A DNA stretch of 45,332 nucleotides, taken from the NCBI GenBank assembly GCA_021848325.1, contig JAJZUU010000017.1, forward strand, positions 1-45,332. The letters run 5' to 3'. Positions 1-8,670 of this stretch are shown here, in pieces. Position numbers and translations under genes: made by a program. This DNA comes from Pseudomonadota bacterium. Its GTDB lineage: Bacteria; Pseudomonadota; Gammaproteobacteria; Burkholderiales; JAJZUU01. A model generated the notes under the pieces. That model saw only the letters and a program-made list of their open reading frames with translations, searched no databases and was not told the origin of the DNA. Positions within the stretch are counted from its first letter, which is position 1. Every line of letters starts with the position of its first letter.

Positions 1-42
1 CCGAATTTTCGCTTCGATTCTTCAAGTCCGACAGGCTCCTAG
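1..42. repeat. Right end of a MITE-like/IS-derived element (partial)
   Basis: The motif AAGTCCGACAGGCTCCTAG at the end of this stretch is identical to the right terminus of the element at 38288-38494, and the preceding bases (CGCTTCGATTCTTC) also match that copy. Compared with it, this copy lacks roughly 40 internal bases between CCGAATTTT and CGCTTCGATT. Its left part is outside the window. It sits 26 bases downstream of the last gene of the injection-particle operon. Confidence 0.7.
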
Positions 43-68
43 CCCGGGCCGCCCCGCCTGTTTTGTGG

Positions 69-3000
69 TCATCCCTGCGTCAGTAGGAGCTGTTTCGCCT
101 CTTCGATTAATCGAGAGGCGCCTTCGGCCGAAATGCCTCGCAACAGCCGTGCCAATTCTTCCGGTGCGGCCGCCGCCAATTTCTCCAATGAATCGATGCC
201 GGCTTCCGCAAGCCGGCGGGCACGCGCGGCGCCAATACCCTTAATGCTGGTGAGAGGCGCCATCGCGGGGGCGGACAACCCCGCCGGCATAAGATGCTCG
301 CTGCCGATTCCGGGTCGAGCGATGGCGGAGCCGGTTGTCTGCGCTAGCGGCGTCGAATCGGGAAGGTCATAGGCAATGCGCAAATTGGAGGCTGTCAGTT
401 CTCCCGGGGTTTCGGCGAGGAAGACCAAGGGAACATTGACAAGATCGGTCTGGACGAATGACACCGACTCTACCCGCAGCTCGCCCGCGCCTTGAGGCTG
501 GATGAGGCGGATCTCTGCCCGGGTCGCGCCTGTTGGAGCGGCCCCGGCCCAAGCGTGGATGGGGAAGTCCCAGCCATCCAGGGCCATCATTACCGGCGCA
601 TTGGATACCCCATTGCTCAGCCAGCGCAACTCCAGCCGGGCGCGTTCCGCCGTGCCGCGGCTCTCGATGCCCCGCGCAGGCGCCGCCGCCGGCTGGGCAA
701 GCACTCGCAGTTCATAGTGTTTCCCGGCAGTCACCTGCACAACCTGGGAGAGTACGGCGTCCTCCGGCCCGCTGCCTGACAGGCGCACGGCGGCAGCCGC
801 GCTGTCGATCCAGCCGCTGAGGGGTGTCCACCCCCGCGGCGTGTCGCGGTTACCTTCAGAATCCAGTCCCCATAACCGGAAACTGCCGTTTACCAGTGTC
901 TCGAGCGTGGCAGTGAAAGACACTTCGTCCAGCACCAGGAAACCCGGTGGCGGTTGAACAAAGCGAATCTCGGCCTGCGTTGCGCCGTGGGGGGCGGTAA
1001 GGCGCGCCTCTTCAGGGGGGAAGGTTCTCTTGTTTTCCGCAAGAGAAGAATTCAATGGCGCTTGATCTTGCTCCATCATCTTGCCAGTACGGTCGAACCA
1101 GCGCACCTCCCGGCGCGGTGTGGCAAATTGTTCGGGATCAAGGTTCTCGAATCCCGGCAGGCCGATACCGGCAGGATCGCCGATGGCAAAACGAAATCGC
1201 AGCAGATAGGCGCAGCCCTCATGTACAGGGACGCGTTGCATGAGGGTTGCTGGATCGGTTCCGGCGGCCCGCAGTGCGGCGAGAATACGGTCGGAGCGTC
1301 CCGCAGCGAGTCCGGTGAGGATGGGGAGTTTGACTCGCCACACCTGCCCCTTGGTATCGATCTCGGACTGCCATCCCTGGGGTGTTCCTGCGGGATGCCA
1401 GGGATGAAGCATGACGTCGTGTAATGTGAGCCGCTCGGCACGAGTACCGGTGTCGATGCTCTTGTCGGCAACCGCTGACCCCATCGCCCGATTGATGGCA
1501 ACGACGATCTCATCTATCCGGGTACGGGCCGGGTCGGCACCCGCACAGTCAATTCTGGTAACCGCACCGCCCTTCAGCGACAGCGAGATAAAACGCTGCA
1601 CACTAAGGTTAATTCCGCGGCGCAGATCGACCGTGCCGACCAATGCGGATGAAAGGCCTTGGGCATCAAAACCGAACAGCTTCCGTGACGCGTCGTCATG
1701 GGGAGGCAGTTCGAAGCTGCCATTGGCAAGCAGCTCTCCCGTGCCGCAAGGAGAGGCGAGTGCCGGGCTGCCCAGGTGTTCCGTCAGTGCACCTGCGAAG
1801 TCGAAGCGGAACTCGACGCGGCCAAGCGGGGCGAACTCGTCCAGCCGGCGGCGCACGGCGCCCGGCCCTTTGCCGATCTGGAGCTGCACCGGCACGCTGA
1901 AGCGTTCCGGGGTATGGCGCAGGCGGAACAGCGCGGCCAGGGATGCGGGCGCGCCGGCTGTCCGCCATGACAGCCCGCCGTCACGGCTGCATTGCAGCGC
2001 CGGTTCCGCGCCAATGCTTGATGTCGTGCTCCAATAGGCTCGGCCGATCCGGCTCTGCAACACCAGCCAGTAGCGCACGCCGGGCAGGACGCGAAACGGT
2101 GTCGTCAGGGTGGCGCTGCCCCACGTGGATTGGGCGGGGAGCGGCTTCTCGACGCGCACCTCGGCACTCGCCAGGACCTCGCCGAACGGCTTGCCGTCGG
2201 CATCGGCCTGAATCGCCATGTTTAATCCCGCCAGCCCCGGCTGAGTATTGGCGAGAGGCAGGTCGAAGCCGGTCACGGCAATCTCGGCGTCGGATTTCAG
2301 CGGTTGGGCCAGTGAACAATCCGGAGCGACGAGCATGGCATGGGACACTGGCTCCTCACCGATAGGCCCCAGGGCAATGCGCGTGGGCTGAAACTCGCCA
2401 CGGATCCGGGCGCCGCCCTGGCCCGAGACCGGTATCGCATGACGCGGCAGCACCAGCATGGTGATCGAATCCTCCATCCCGGGCAGCGTACTGTAGCCAT
2501 AGGGCAAGGTGACTTCGGGCAGATGGGGCGGCAGCACCGTTTGTTCGATCACATACTCGATTGCCAGCTCGACATCGAGCCGCGCCAGCGTGTCGGAATG
2601 GATGATGAGCGGGATTGCATAGAAACCGTCGTCGGCTTGGGCCTCGGCGAGAAAGGCATTGAGCACGGCGGCGAAGTCGGGCGAGGTGTCGTCAGCCGCC
2701 AATTCACCCAGGCGTGTCCAGAAAGGCGGTAATGGATCCAGACGGGCATTGAGGTTGGACGGTGCGGTGCGGATGGTAACCCTCGTCACATCCAAATTCC
2801 CCGCTGCCCGGGTCAACTTGAACTTGCTCACCGTCAGGCCGGGCAGTGTGCCATCGGCGGGAACGGAGAACAGGGTGTCGCCCGGCGCCTTCATTGCGCC
2901 CCGCTCGTTGATCTCGGCATAGGCCCCGCCCATGTCCACTTGCAGACTGGCGCCGGTAACGTTGCTTCCTGCCACGCCTGCCAGCGTCCGCCGGGCATGG

Positions 3001-3230
3001 AAATCCACCTCGACGAAACCCGTGCCGGTGACCTTGGTCGCGCCAAGATTACCTTCGCTAGCCGTAAAGTTGACGACCTCCGTGAATTTCGACCCGTCCG
3101 GCGCTGCCACCGGCGTGAGCGTGAGGTGGGCCTTGATCACCCGCGCGTCGGCAGGCAGGCTGCGCAGATGCACCGTGCGATCGCCTTCGAATGGGTCGTT
3201 GTTTCCCCGATGCTTCTCCGATAATTTCAT
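69..3230 (-). CDS. Large tail-like-particle protein with C-terminal helix-hairpin-helix
   Basis: A 1053-aa protein, last gene seen in the injection-particle operon. I do not recognise it as a whole. The C-terminal ~55 residues (LTSIKGIGAARARRLAEAGI and onward) form a helix-hairpin-helix-type (HhH) domain of the kind usually linked to DNA or protein binding. Residues ~520-600 carry one copy of a module (VGTVDLRRGINLS..., IDCAGADPARTRIDEI, VVAINRAMG) that is repeated eight times in the giant baseplate protein at 4320-8669. The rest looks beta-rich, with several 'LVNGSF...' segments that suggest carbohydrate-binding-like or beta-sandwich modules (for example near residues ~505 and ~785). Position after baseplate J and gpI-like genes fits a fibre or outer baseplate component, by inference only. 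No signal peptide. The ribosome-binding site is weak (GGGACAG before ATG). Confidence 0.75.
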   Translation of the reverse strand: MKLSEKHRGNNDPFEGDRTVHLRSLPADARVIKAHLTLTPVAAPDGSKFTEVVNFTASEGNLGATKVTGTGFVEVDFHARRTLAGVAGSNVTGASLQVDMGGAYAEINERGAMKAPGDTLFSVPADGTLPGLTVSKFKLTRAAGNLDVTRVTIRTAPSNLNARLDPLPPFWTRLGELAADDTSPDFAAVLNAFLAEAQADDGFYAIPLIIHSDTLARLDVELAIEYVIEQTVLPPHLPEVTLPYGYSTLPGMEDSITMLVLPRHAIPVSGQGGARIRGEFQPTRIALGPIGEEPVSHAMLVAPDCSLAQPLKSDAEIAVTGFDLPLANTQPGLAGLNMAIQADADGKPFGEVLASAEVRVEKPLPAQSTWGSATLTTPFRVLPGVRYWLVLQSRIGRAYWSTTSSIGAEPALQCSRDGGLSWRTAGAPASLAALFRLRHTPERFSVPVQLQIGKGPGAVRRRLDEFAPLGRVEFRFDFAGALTEHLGSPALASPCGTGELLANGSFELPPHDDASRKLFGFDAQGLSSALVGTVDLRRGINLSVQRFISLSLKGGAVTRIDCAGADPARTRIDEIVVAINRAMGSAVADKSIDTGTRAERLTLHDVMLHPWHPAGTPQGWQSEIDTKGQVWRVKLPILTGLAAGRSDRILAALRAAGTDPATLMQRVPVHEGCAYLLRFRFAIGDPAGIGLPGFENLDPEQFATPRREVRWFDRTGKMMEQDQAPLNSSLAENKRTFPPEEARLTAPHGATQAEIRFVQPPPGFLVLDEVSFTATLETLVNGSFRLWGLDSEGNRDTPRGWTPLSGWIDSAAAAVRLSGSGPEDAVLSQVVQVTAGKHYELRVLAQPAAAPARGIESRGTAERARLELRWLSNGVSNAPVMMALDGWDFPIHAWAGAAPTGATRAEIRLIQPQGAGELRVESVSFVQTDLVNVPLVFLAETPGELTASNLRIAYDLPDSTPLAQTTGSAIARPGIGSEHLMPAGLSAPAMAPLTSIKGIGAARARRLAEAGIDSLEKLAAAAPEELARLLRGISAEGASRLIEEAKQLLLTQG

Positions 3231-3300
3231 ATCTGTCCCGTCATCCAGATGGAAAGAACTCGAATCTCTGGAAGCAAAATGGTGGGTGCTGCACCCCTAA

Positions 3301-3345
3301 GGCGTCGAGAAATAATAAGTTGGACACTTGTTGTTTCTCGACGCC
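3301..3345. repeat. 45-bp hairpin element flanked by TAA duplications
   Basis: Near-perfect palindrome: GGCGTCGAGAAA at the left end and TTTCTCGACGCC at the right end, with further pairing (including G-T pairs) toward the centre. It is flanked on both sides by TAA (3298-3300 and 3346-3348), as expected for a 3-bp TNA target duplication. A sister copy with the same ends and the same TAA flanks lies at 44979-45031. It occupies the gap between two genes of the particle operon and would form a strong hairpin in the transcript. Confidence 0.8.
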
Positions 3346-3356
3346 TAAGATCAATC

Positions 3357-4289
3357 TCAGCTCCGCAGCAGGATCATGAGGTCAATAGATCTCCTCGGAA
3401 CCGGTGTTTTACCTCCTGGCACATTTTCGTCCCCCAAATCACCTGGAATAATAGCCAGCTTGTCGTAGTTGAGATGATAGACATTCACAGCGGGGGCTAT
3501 CTTGCAGGTGACGGTTGTAGTCCCCGCGTTGCTAGGGCACTCGACACGGAAACCCTCTGACCCTACAGTCAACCTGACCGGAATGAATCCCCAGCGGATA
3601 TCGGGCCACTCGTCACGCTGCTTCAACTCGCTGACCGTTTTTTCTCGATGGCCGTCGATCCAGGGCGAAGTCTTGTGTTCCATGTGATCGACCAAGGGAG
3701 GTTTGAAGAAGGCACTCAGGAAATCGTTGAACACGTCTCCCAGGCTGTCGTCGTCCTCCCAAACCACTTCATATTCCTGAAGGATCTGCTCCAGCGGGAC
3801 ACCCCATTCGCGGATCAGCTCCGGGTACTCGTTCATTGCCTTTGGGAGAAGTGCCTCCAGATCCTCATGGCCGTAATACAGGAAGAACTTGACGAAGGTG
3901 GGTGTGGCGGCTGGCTTCCCCACCTCCTGAGCGGCAGTCACCGGGATGGGCATCAGCTGGTAAATATCCACCAGAGGGAAACGGCCCAGCTTGTGCTCAA
4001 GGAGCGCAGGCTGTTCGATCTTCAACCGCTTGAAATAGCGCCGGTAGGCGGCCATGCCCTCATGGTCGTGGACCCTGGGGGCGAACTGTTCCGCCCATTC
4101 GGCGGGGGCCTTGCCACCGAACTTGGCGGCATCGACGGGCTCTCCGGCGTGTTCTTCGAGCGCCTTTTCGACTTTGCCGGCCTGGCTGGAAATATCGTCC
4201 TTGATCTTGACCTGGACTTCATTCCAGTCCTCGGAGGTGACTAGATCGCCGGGACTGCGTTCGATGTAAGGTGTATTTTGGGTAGCCAT
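3357..4289 (-). CDS. Unknown 310-aa protein of the injection-particle operon
   Basis: Hypothetical protein, no family recognised. The N-terminal third has a helical segment (EDWNEVQVKIKDDI through KALEEHAGE) followed by 'FGGKAPAEW' and 'RVHDHEG', a style seen in phage fibre-associated proteins. The middle is rich in acidic and aromatic residues (EYEVVWEDDDSLGDVFNDFL), and the C-terminal part looks beta-rich. The start is set at ATG 4289 because AGGAGAG lies about 8 bases upstream of it; the in-frame ATG at 4295 abuts that ribosome-binding site too closely. It lies 30 bases downstream of the giant baseplate gene and 126 bases upstream of the 1053-aa gene, with a hairpin element in the latter gap. 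Probably a baseplate-peripheral or fibre-associated part; function unknown. Confidence 0.75.
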   Translation of the reverse strand: MATQNTPYIERSPGDLVTSEDWNEVQVKIKDDISSQAGKVEKALEEHAGEPVDAAKFGGKAPAEWAEQFAPRVHDHEGMAAYRRYFKRLKIEQPALLEHKLGRFPLVDIYQLMPIPVTAAQEVGKPAATPTFVKFFLYYGHEDLEALLPKAMNEYPELIREWGVPLEQILQEYEVVWEDDDSLGDVFNDFLSAFFKPPLVDHMEHKTSPWIDGHREKTVSELKQRDEWPDIRWGFIPVRLTVGSEGFRVECPSNAGTTTVTCKIAPAVNVYHLNYDKLAIIPGDLGDENVPGGKTPVPRRSIDLMILLRS

Positions 4290-4319
4290 GGTCATCTCTC
4301 CTATGCGGTTAGGTTGGTG

Positions 4320-7300
4320 TCATTCGCCCATCTGCTCAAACTCAGCATTATCCCGGCTCACCCCGGCCCGGATACCCGCGGCCTTGGCCTGCACCACGCC
4401 AACGGGGCCGGGTTTTAACAAGTCTTCGATCAATGCCGGCAGCGCGACCTCGCCCGGTTTTAATAGCCGGCCCGCAAACACGATCTTCCGTGCGCTCTCG
4501 AAGCGTGCTCCCCGGTAGTTCACGGTGACATCGAAGCGTGCCGGGCCGGCCTTGCGCACGCTCACCGCGATACTGTTACCCCACGCGCCCGGCTGGTTGG
4601 CAACTAACTCAATGAAGCCAGGAACATCTTTTTCAGTCAGGTAGAGTCGTGCCCGTGCACCGTCCTTGCCGCCGGTAAACATGTGCATGCGTGGCCGGCG
4701 GAAGGGGATGGTTACGGCCTGCCAGCCGATCGGCACGCGAGGTACAATCTCGGCTTGAATCAAGCGAGAGCCCGAATTGATGCGGGTTTTAAGATGATTC
4801 GAGTCGGTGGGTGGCTCGGTGACCACTCCGGCATAAATCTCCGGCGCGCCATCGGCCACGCCGAAGCGCACCTGATTGAACCGGCCACCGAACCGATCCG
4901 GCAGATCGGCGGGCAAGTTGACCACCAACGCCCCTGGCTGGTGGTGCGCCCAGTGGAAGCGGATCTCGACCGGCGGATCGGAAAGACTTTCCGGCGCGAA
5001 GACGGCAGCCTCACGTCCCGGTGGCGTGCGGACGAAATGGCTGATGTCGAACGCGGCGCGTTTCAGGCACAGCCCGCCGGCGAAACGCGCGGCGTTGAAG
5101 CGAGCGCAATCGAAACGCGCCGCATAGCAGTCGAGATAAATCCACTCCGAGCGGCCGCGCGGCAACATCAGCGTGGCAGATTGTCCCAAGCCCTGCGCGG
5201 GCGGATCGATGACGATGTCCAATGCTGGCACCGGATACGCCGTGCCGTCGACGGCGATGATTTCGGCATGCAGCGCTCCCTCGGGATCGCGCCACAGCCG
5301 GCCCCGCTCACCTGGAAGGATCACTGCATCAATCCGAACGGACTGGCCGGTGGTGAGATTCACAAACGACGGGCCGACCGTGCCGTGTGGCGCAATAAGT
5401 TCGATCTCCAGCTCGGCATCGATGGCCCCCTCGTTGTTTACCGTCCAGCGGTCACCGTGACGCACAGCGCGCGGCAGGCCGCTGGCGGGCGGGTATGCTG
5501 CCGGTGCCGGTGGGTATTCGATCACCTCCAGTGCGCGTAGGGGAAACACTTCCAGATGGCTGGCTTCGCCGGCCGTCGGTGAGGTCAAGCGCAAGTGGTC
5601 ATCCTCGGTGGCCGAGGCCAGCCCCGGAAAAACGGCGTTGATTCGGTTGACGATCTCGTCGAGGAAGGTCATCTCCGGCGCGGTACCCGCCACGTCGATA
5701 TCCACGGGACGGCCGCCGTCCACGGATAACCGCAGTACCCGCCGCTCGCCAAGGGTTACCGGCGTCAGCAGATCGGTTTCGCCGGTGATGACGGCGGGTA
5801 CCGGATCACTGCCCGTGGTAACCTCGGCTATCGCACCCAGCAACCGGGAGCGTGCATCGCCCGCGGTATACGGCAACAGCTCAAGCCGCGCGCTACCGCC
5901 GGCGGCGCTGGAGACGAGGATGAGGTGCTTGCCGTCATGGGTGGCCGCGTCGGGGCCGAGCACCTCGTGGATCGCGGCCGTGATTTCGTCGAGCGTGGCA
6001 TGGGCCGGATCGGCTGCGCGTGCGGCACAGTCGATGTCCCCGGCCGCTTGCCCGTCATACGCGATGCGCAGGAAGCGCGCCACGCCGAGATCCGCGCCCG
6101 CACTCAAATCCTTGATGCCTGCGACGTGGGCCTTGACTGCGTCAATGCCGTGATAATCACGCGGCGGCGCAATGCCGAACAGGACCCGGGTCGCATCCGG
6201 GCCCGCGGGCATCTCGAAAGCGATGCGGCTGCCTGTGCCCGTGCTGGGAGACGCCAGGATGAGATGCTTGCCGTCATGGCGGGCGATGACGGCCCCGAGC
6301 GCCACGTTGATTGCCATGACGATTTCATTGAGCATAACGTGGGCCGGATCACTGCCCGTACAAGTGATTTCTATCGCCGGTGCGCCGTCCACGCCGATCT
6401 TGATCTTGTCGACTGCACTGAGATCGGCGCCGCCGCTCAGGTCGGCGGTGCCAGTAAACTGGACGGACGTCGCATCCTGGCCACGGAATACGGCTGGCGT
6501 ACGTCCCAGCAGCGCATCCAGCGCATCGGCGCCACGGGGCGGCTCAAACGCAATCCGGCTGCCGGCACCGCTGCTGGGCGAGGTCAACACCAGTCGCCGG
6601 CCATCGTACGCGGCGATGTCGGAGCCGAAGGCGGCATTGATTGCGGCGACGATTTCCTCGGGCATTGCCGCGCGGGGACGCGGGCTGTGGGCGGCGCAGT
6701 CGATGTCACGAGGAGGCAGCCCATTCAGGCCGATCCGCAGGAAAGGCCCCTGGCGCAGATCCACACCCCGGTCTAGCGCGATCCTGCCGGTGACGCGGGC
6801 CGGTGTTGCGGCCGTTCCCTGCCCATCGCACCTGATGAAGCCGAAAATGGCCTGTGCCGCCTCATCGGTGACGAACGCGCGACTGACAAAGCGCCGGCGG
6901 CGCGCCACCGTCACGGCCTCGACGGCGATCCCGCTTGCGGTACCGACGGCGGGCGATACGAGAATCAGATGCTGGCCGTCGTGCGTGGCGACGCCGATGC
7001 CCAATGCGGCATTGAGCGCGGCGGCGATTTCATCGAGGGTAGCGGCGTGCGGATCGGGCACACCATGCCACAGGTCAATCTCCGTTGGCGCGTTGCCATC
7101 GAGGCCGACCCTGAGCACATGATGTCCCCACAGGTTCACGCCGGCACTCAGGTCCGTTGCACCGATGAGGCGGGCATGCGTGGCGCCGCGGCCGCTGAAG
7201 ACCCTTGCGCCAATGCCGAAGATGATTTCGGTCGCATCTTCATCGGCGGGCAGCGGCTCGAAGGCAATACTGCTGGCCGGGCCGGCGCTCGGCGAGACAA

Positions 7301-8669
7301 GGCGGACGAAACGGCCATCGTGTGAGGCAAGCCCTGGGCCAAGCGCGGCATTCAATGCGGCGATGATTTCCGACACCCGGGTCTGCGCAGGATTTGCGCC
7401 AGCGCAATTCACCGTCACCGGCGCATGGTCGTCCATCTGGATACGCACCCTCGAACGGCTGCTCAGGTCCACGCCATGCCCCAGATCCTGGTTCCCCATC
7501 GCCGAGGCGGGTAGCGCGTCACGGCCGATGTGGAAACGCTCCACTGCGCCGAACAGCGGTTCCGTGGCATCCTGGGCGGCGGGTGGCTGCAAGGCGATGC
7601 CGCTGGCAAAACCGGTGCCGGGCGAAGCAAGTGTCAGGGAGTGGCCGTCGTGCGCGGCGACGGCGATGCCGAGCGCAGCGTTGATCTTCGCCGCGACCTC
7701 GTCGAGTGTAGTCGCGGCCGGATTCGCCCCGGCACAATCTATCTCGGCGATAGGTGCGTCGTCGACGAGCAGGCGCAGATAACGCAACTCGCTCAGATCA
7801 ACCCCGGCGCTCAGATCGGCGGCGCCTGTCACCCTGGCGGGGCTGGCCGCCGTGCCCTGATAGCGTTGCGGCAGCAGTCCGAGCACACGAACGGCCGCAT
7901 CGCCAGCGACATCCTGCACCTCCAACCGGCTGGCGGGTCCCGCCGTCGGAGAGGTCAGGGTCAGATAACGCCCATCGTGGCTGGCGATCGTCGTTCCGGC
8001 TATTGTGTTGATGGCATCCACAAGCTCGCCCAGCGTCGCAGCGGATGGATCAGCGACGTGCGGCGGTGCGAGATTCACGTTCACCGGCATGCCGGCATCC
8101 ACCTTGATACGCAGTACCGAGGCACCACGCAGGTCGGCGCCTGCACCCAGATCAACCGTGCCCGTGATCGTTGCCCCTTGGAGCGGCTGGCCCGTGACGA
8201 CGGCGGCCTCGACACCGAACAGCAAGCTGGTTGCGTCGCTGCCGCCTGGCTCGATGGTGACCAGTGCATCACCCGAGCGCGTCCACCAGGTATCCATATC
8301 CGTGTAGGCATCGGCAATGCGCAGTCCCAGTGCCTCGGCGGCGATGCGCAGCATACCCTGCACCGTCACCGTCCCTTCCAGAAAGGTGCGCACGTAACGT
8401 TTCAAATGTTCGCGGAATTCCCCGACGCTTTCGTCGTTCCGCGGCGCCAGCCCATAGAGTGCTGCGATGCGGGCGAGGTCATCGGTGAACTCGGCGCCGC
8501 GGTCGGCGTGATCCACCCAGTGAGCGAGCATGACCGCCGCCAGACTGTTTTCTGCCAGCAGCAATTCGTTGCCGAAGGCATCGGCGACGCTGTAGAGCGC
8601 CGTCGGCCTGGGCAGGGCGCGGAATGTGCCCGGCAGATAGCTCAGGATGCGGTCAGTCTTGGTCGGCAT
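4320..8669 (-). CDS. Giant gpI-like baseplate protein with eight tandem repeats
   Basis: A 1449-aa protein. The start is ATG 8669, one base after the TGA of the baseplate J gene (TGACATG); a longer reading from 8738 would overlap that gene. Residues ~1-140 (YLPGTFRALPRP; ARIAALYGLAPRND; KRYVRTFLEGTVTVQG) resemble the N-terminus of phage tail protein I/Afp12-type baseplate proteins. From ~residue 150 to ~1020 run eight copies of a ~105-120-residue module: 'TGxxDLSxGxDL', then 'LRIxxDGxxPxxIDCAGxxP', then 'ATLDEIxAAINAALG', then 'ATHDGxHLxLxSPxxGxAS', ending 'DAxxxLFGx'. The second half of each module resembles the flagellin hook IN motif. After a beta-rich region, the last ~125 residues include GAWGNSIAVSV, similar to a segment of tail-sheath proteins. 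Likely a baseplate wedge or outer-ring component; the repeat number may set reach or valency (inference). Confidence 0.85.
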   Translation of the reverse strand: MPTKTDRILSYLPGTFRALPRPTALYSVADAFGNELLLAENSLAAVMLAHWVDHADRGAEFTDDLARIAALYGLAPRNDESVGEFREHLKRYVRTFLEGTVTVQGMLRIAAEALGLRIADAYTDMDTWWTRSGDALVTIEPGGSDATSLLFGVEAAVVTGQPLQGATITGTVDLGAGADLRGASVLRIKVDAGMPVNVNLAPPHVADPSAATLGELVDAINTIAGTTIASHDGRYLTLTSPTAGPASRLEVQDVAGDAAVRVLGLLPQRYQGTAASPARVTGAADLSAGVDLSELRYLRLLVDDAPIAEIDCAGANPAATTLDEVAAKINAALGIAVAAHDGHSLTLASPGTGFASGIALQPPAAQDATEPLFGAVERFHIGRDALPASAMGNQDLGHGVDLSSRSRVRIQMDDHAPVTVNCAGANPAQTRVSEIIAALNAALGPGLASHDGRFVRLVSPSAGPASSIAFEPLPADEDATEIIFGIGARVFSGRGATHARLIGATDLSAGVNLWGHHVLRVGLDGNAPTEIDLWHGVPDPHAATLDEIAAALNAALGIGVATHDGQHLILVSPAVGTASGIAVEAVTVARRRRFVSRAFVTDEAAQAIFGFIRCDGQGTAATPARVTGRIALDRGVDLRQGPFLRIGLNGLPPRDIDCAAHSPRPRAAMPEEIVAAINAAFGSDIAAYDGRRLVLTSPSSGAGSRIAFEPPRGADALDALLGRTPAVFRGQDATSVQFTGTADLSGGADLSAVDKIKIGVDGAPAIEITCTGSDPAHVMLNEIVMAINVALGAVIARHDGKHLILASPSTGTGSRIAFEMPAGPDATRVLFGIAPPRDYHGIDAVKAHVAGIKDLSAGADLGVARFLRIAYDGQAAGDIDCAARAADPAHATLDEITAAIHEVLGPDAATHDGKHLILVSSAAGGSARLELLPYTAGDARSRLLGAIAEVTTGSDPVPAVITGETDLLTPVTLGERRVLRLSVDGGRPVDIDVAGTAPEMTFLDEIVNRINAVFPGLASATEDDHLRLTSPTAGEASHLEVFPLRALEVIEYPPAPAAYPPASGLPRAVRHGDRWTVNNEGAIDAELEIELIAPHGTVGPSFVNLTTGQSVRIDAVILPGERGRLWRDPEGALHAEIIAVDGTAYPVPALDIVIDPPAQGLGQSATLMLPRGRSEWIYLDCYAARFDCARFNAARFAGGLCLKRAAFDISHFVRTPPGREAAVFAPESLSDPPVEIRFHWAHHQPGALVVNLPADLPDRFGGRFNQVRFGVADGAPEIYAGVVTEPPTDSNHLKTRINSGSRLIQAEIVPRVPIGWQAVTIPFRRPRMHMFTGGKDGARARLYLTEKDVPGFIELVANQPGAWGNSIAVSVRKAGPARFDVTVNYRGARFESARKIVFAGRLLKPGEVALPALIEDLLKPGPVGVVQAKAAGIRAGVSRDNAEFEQMGE

Positions 8670-8670
8670 G

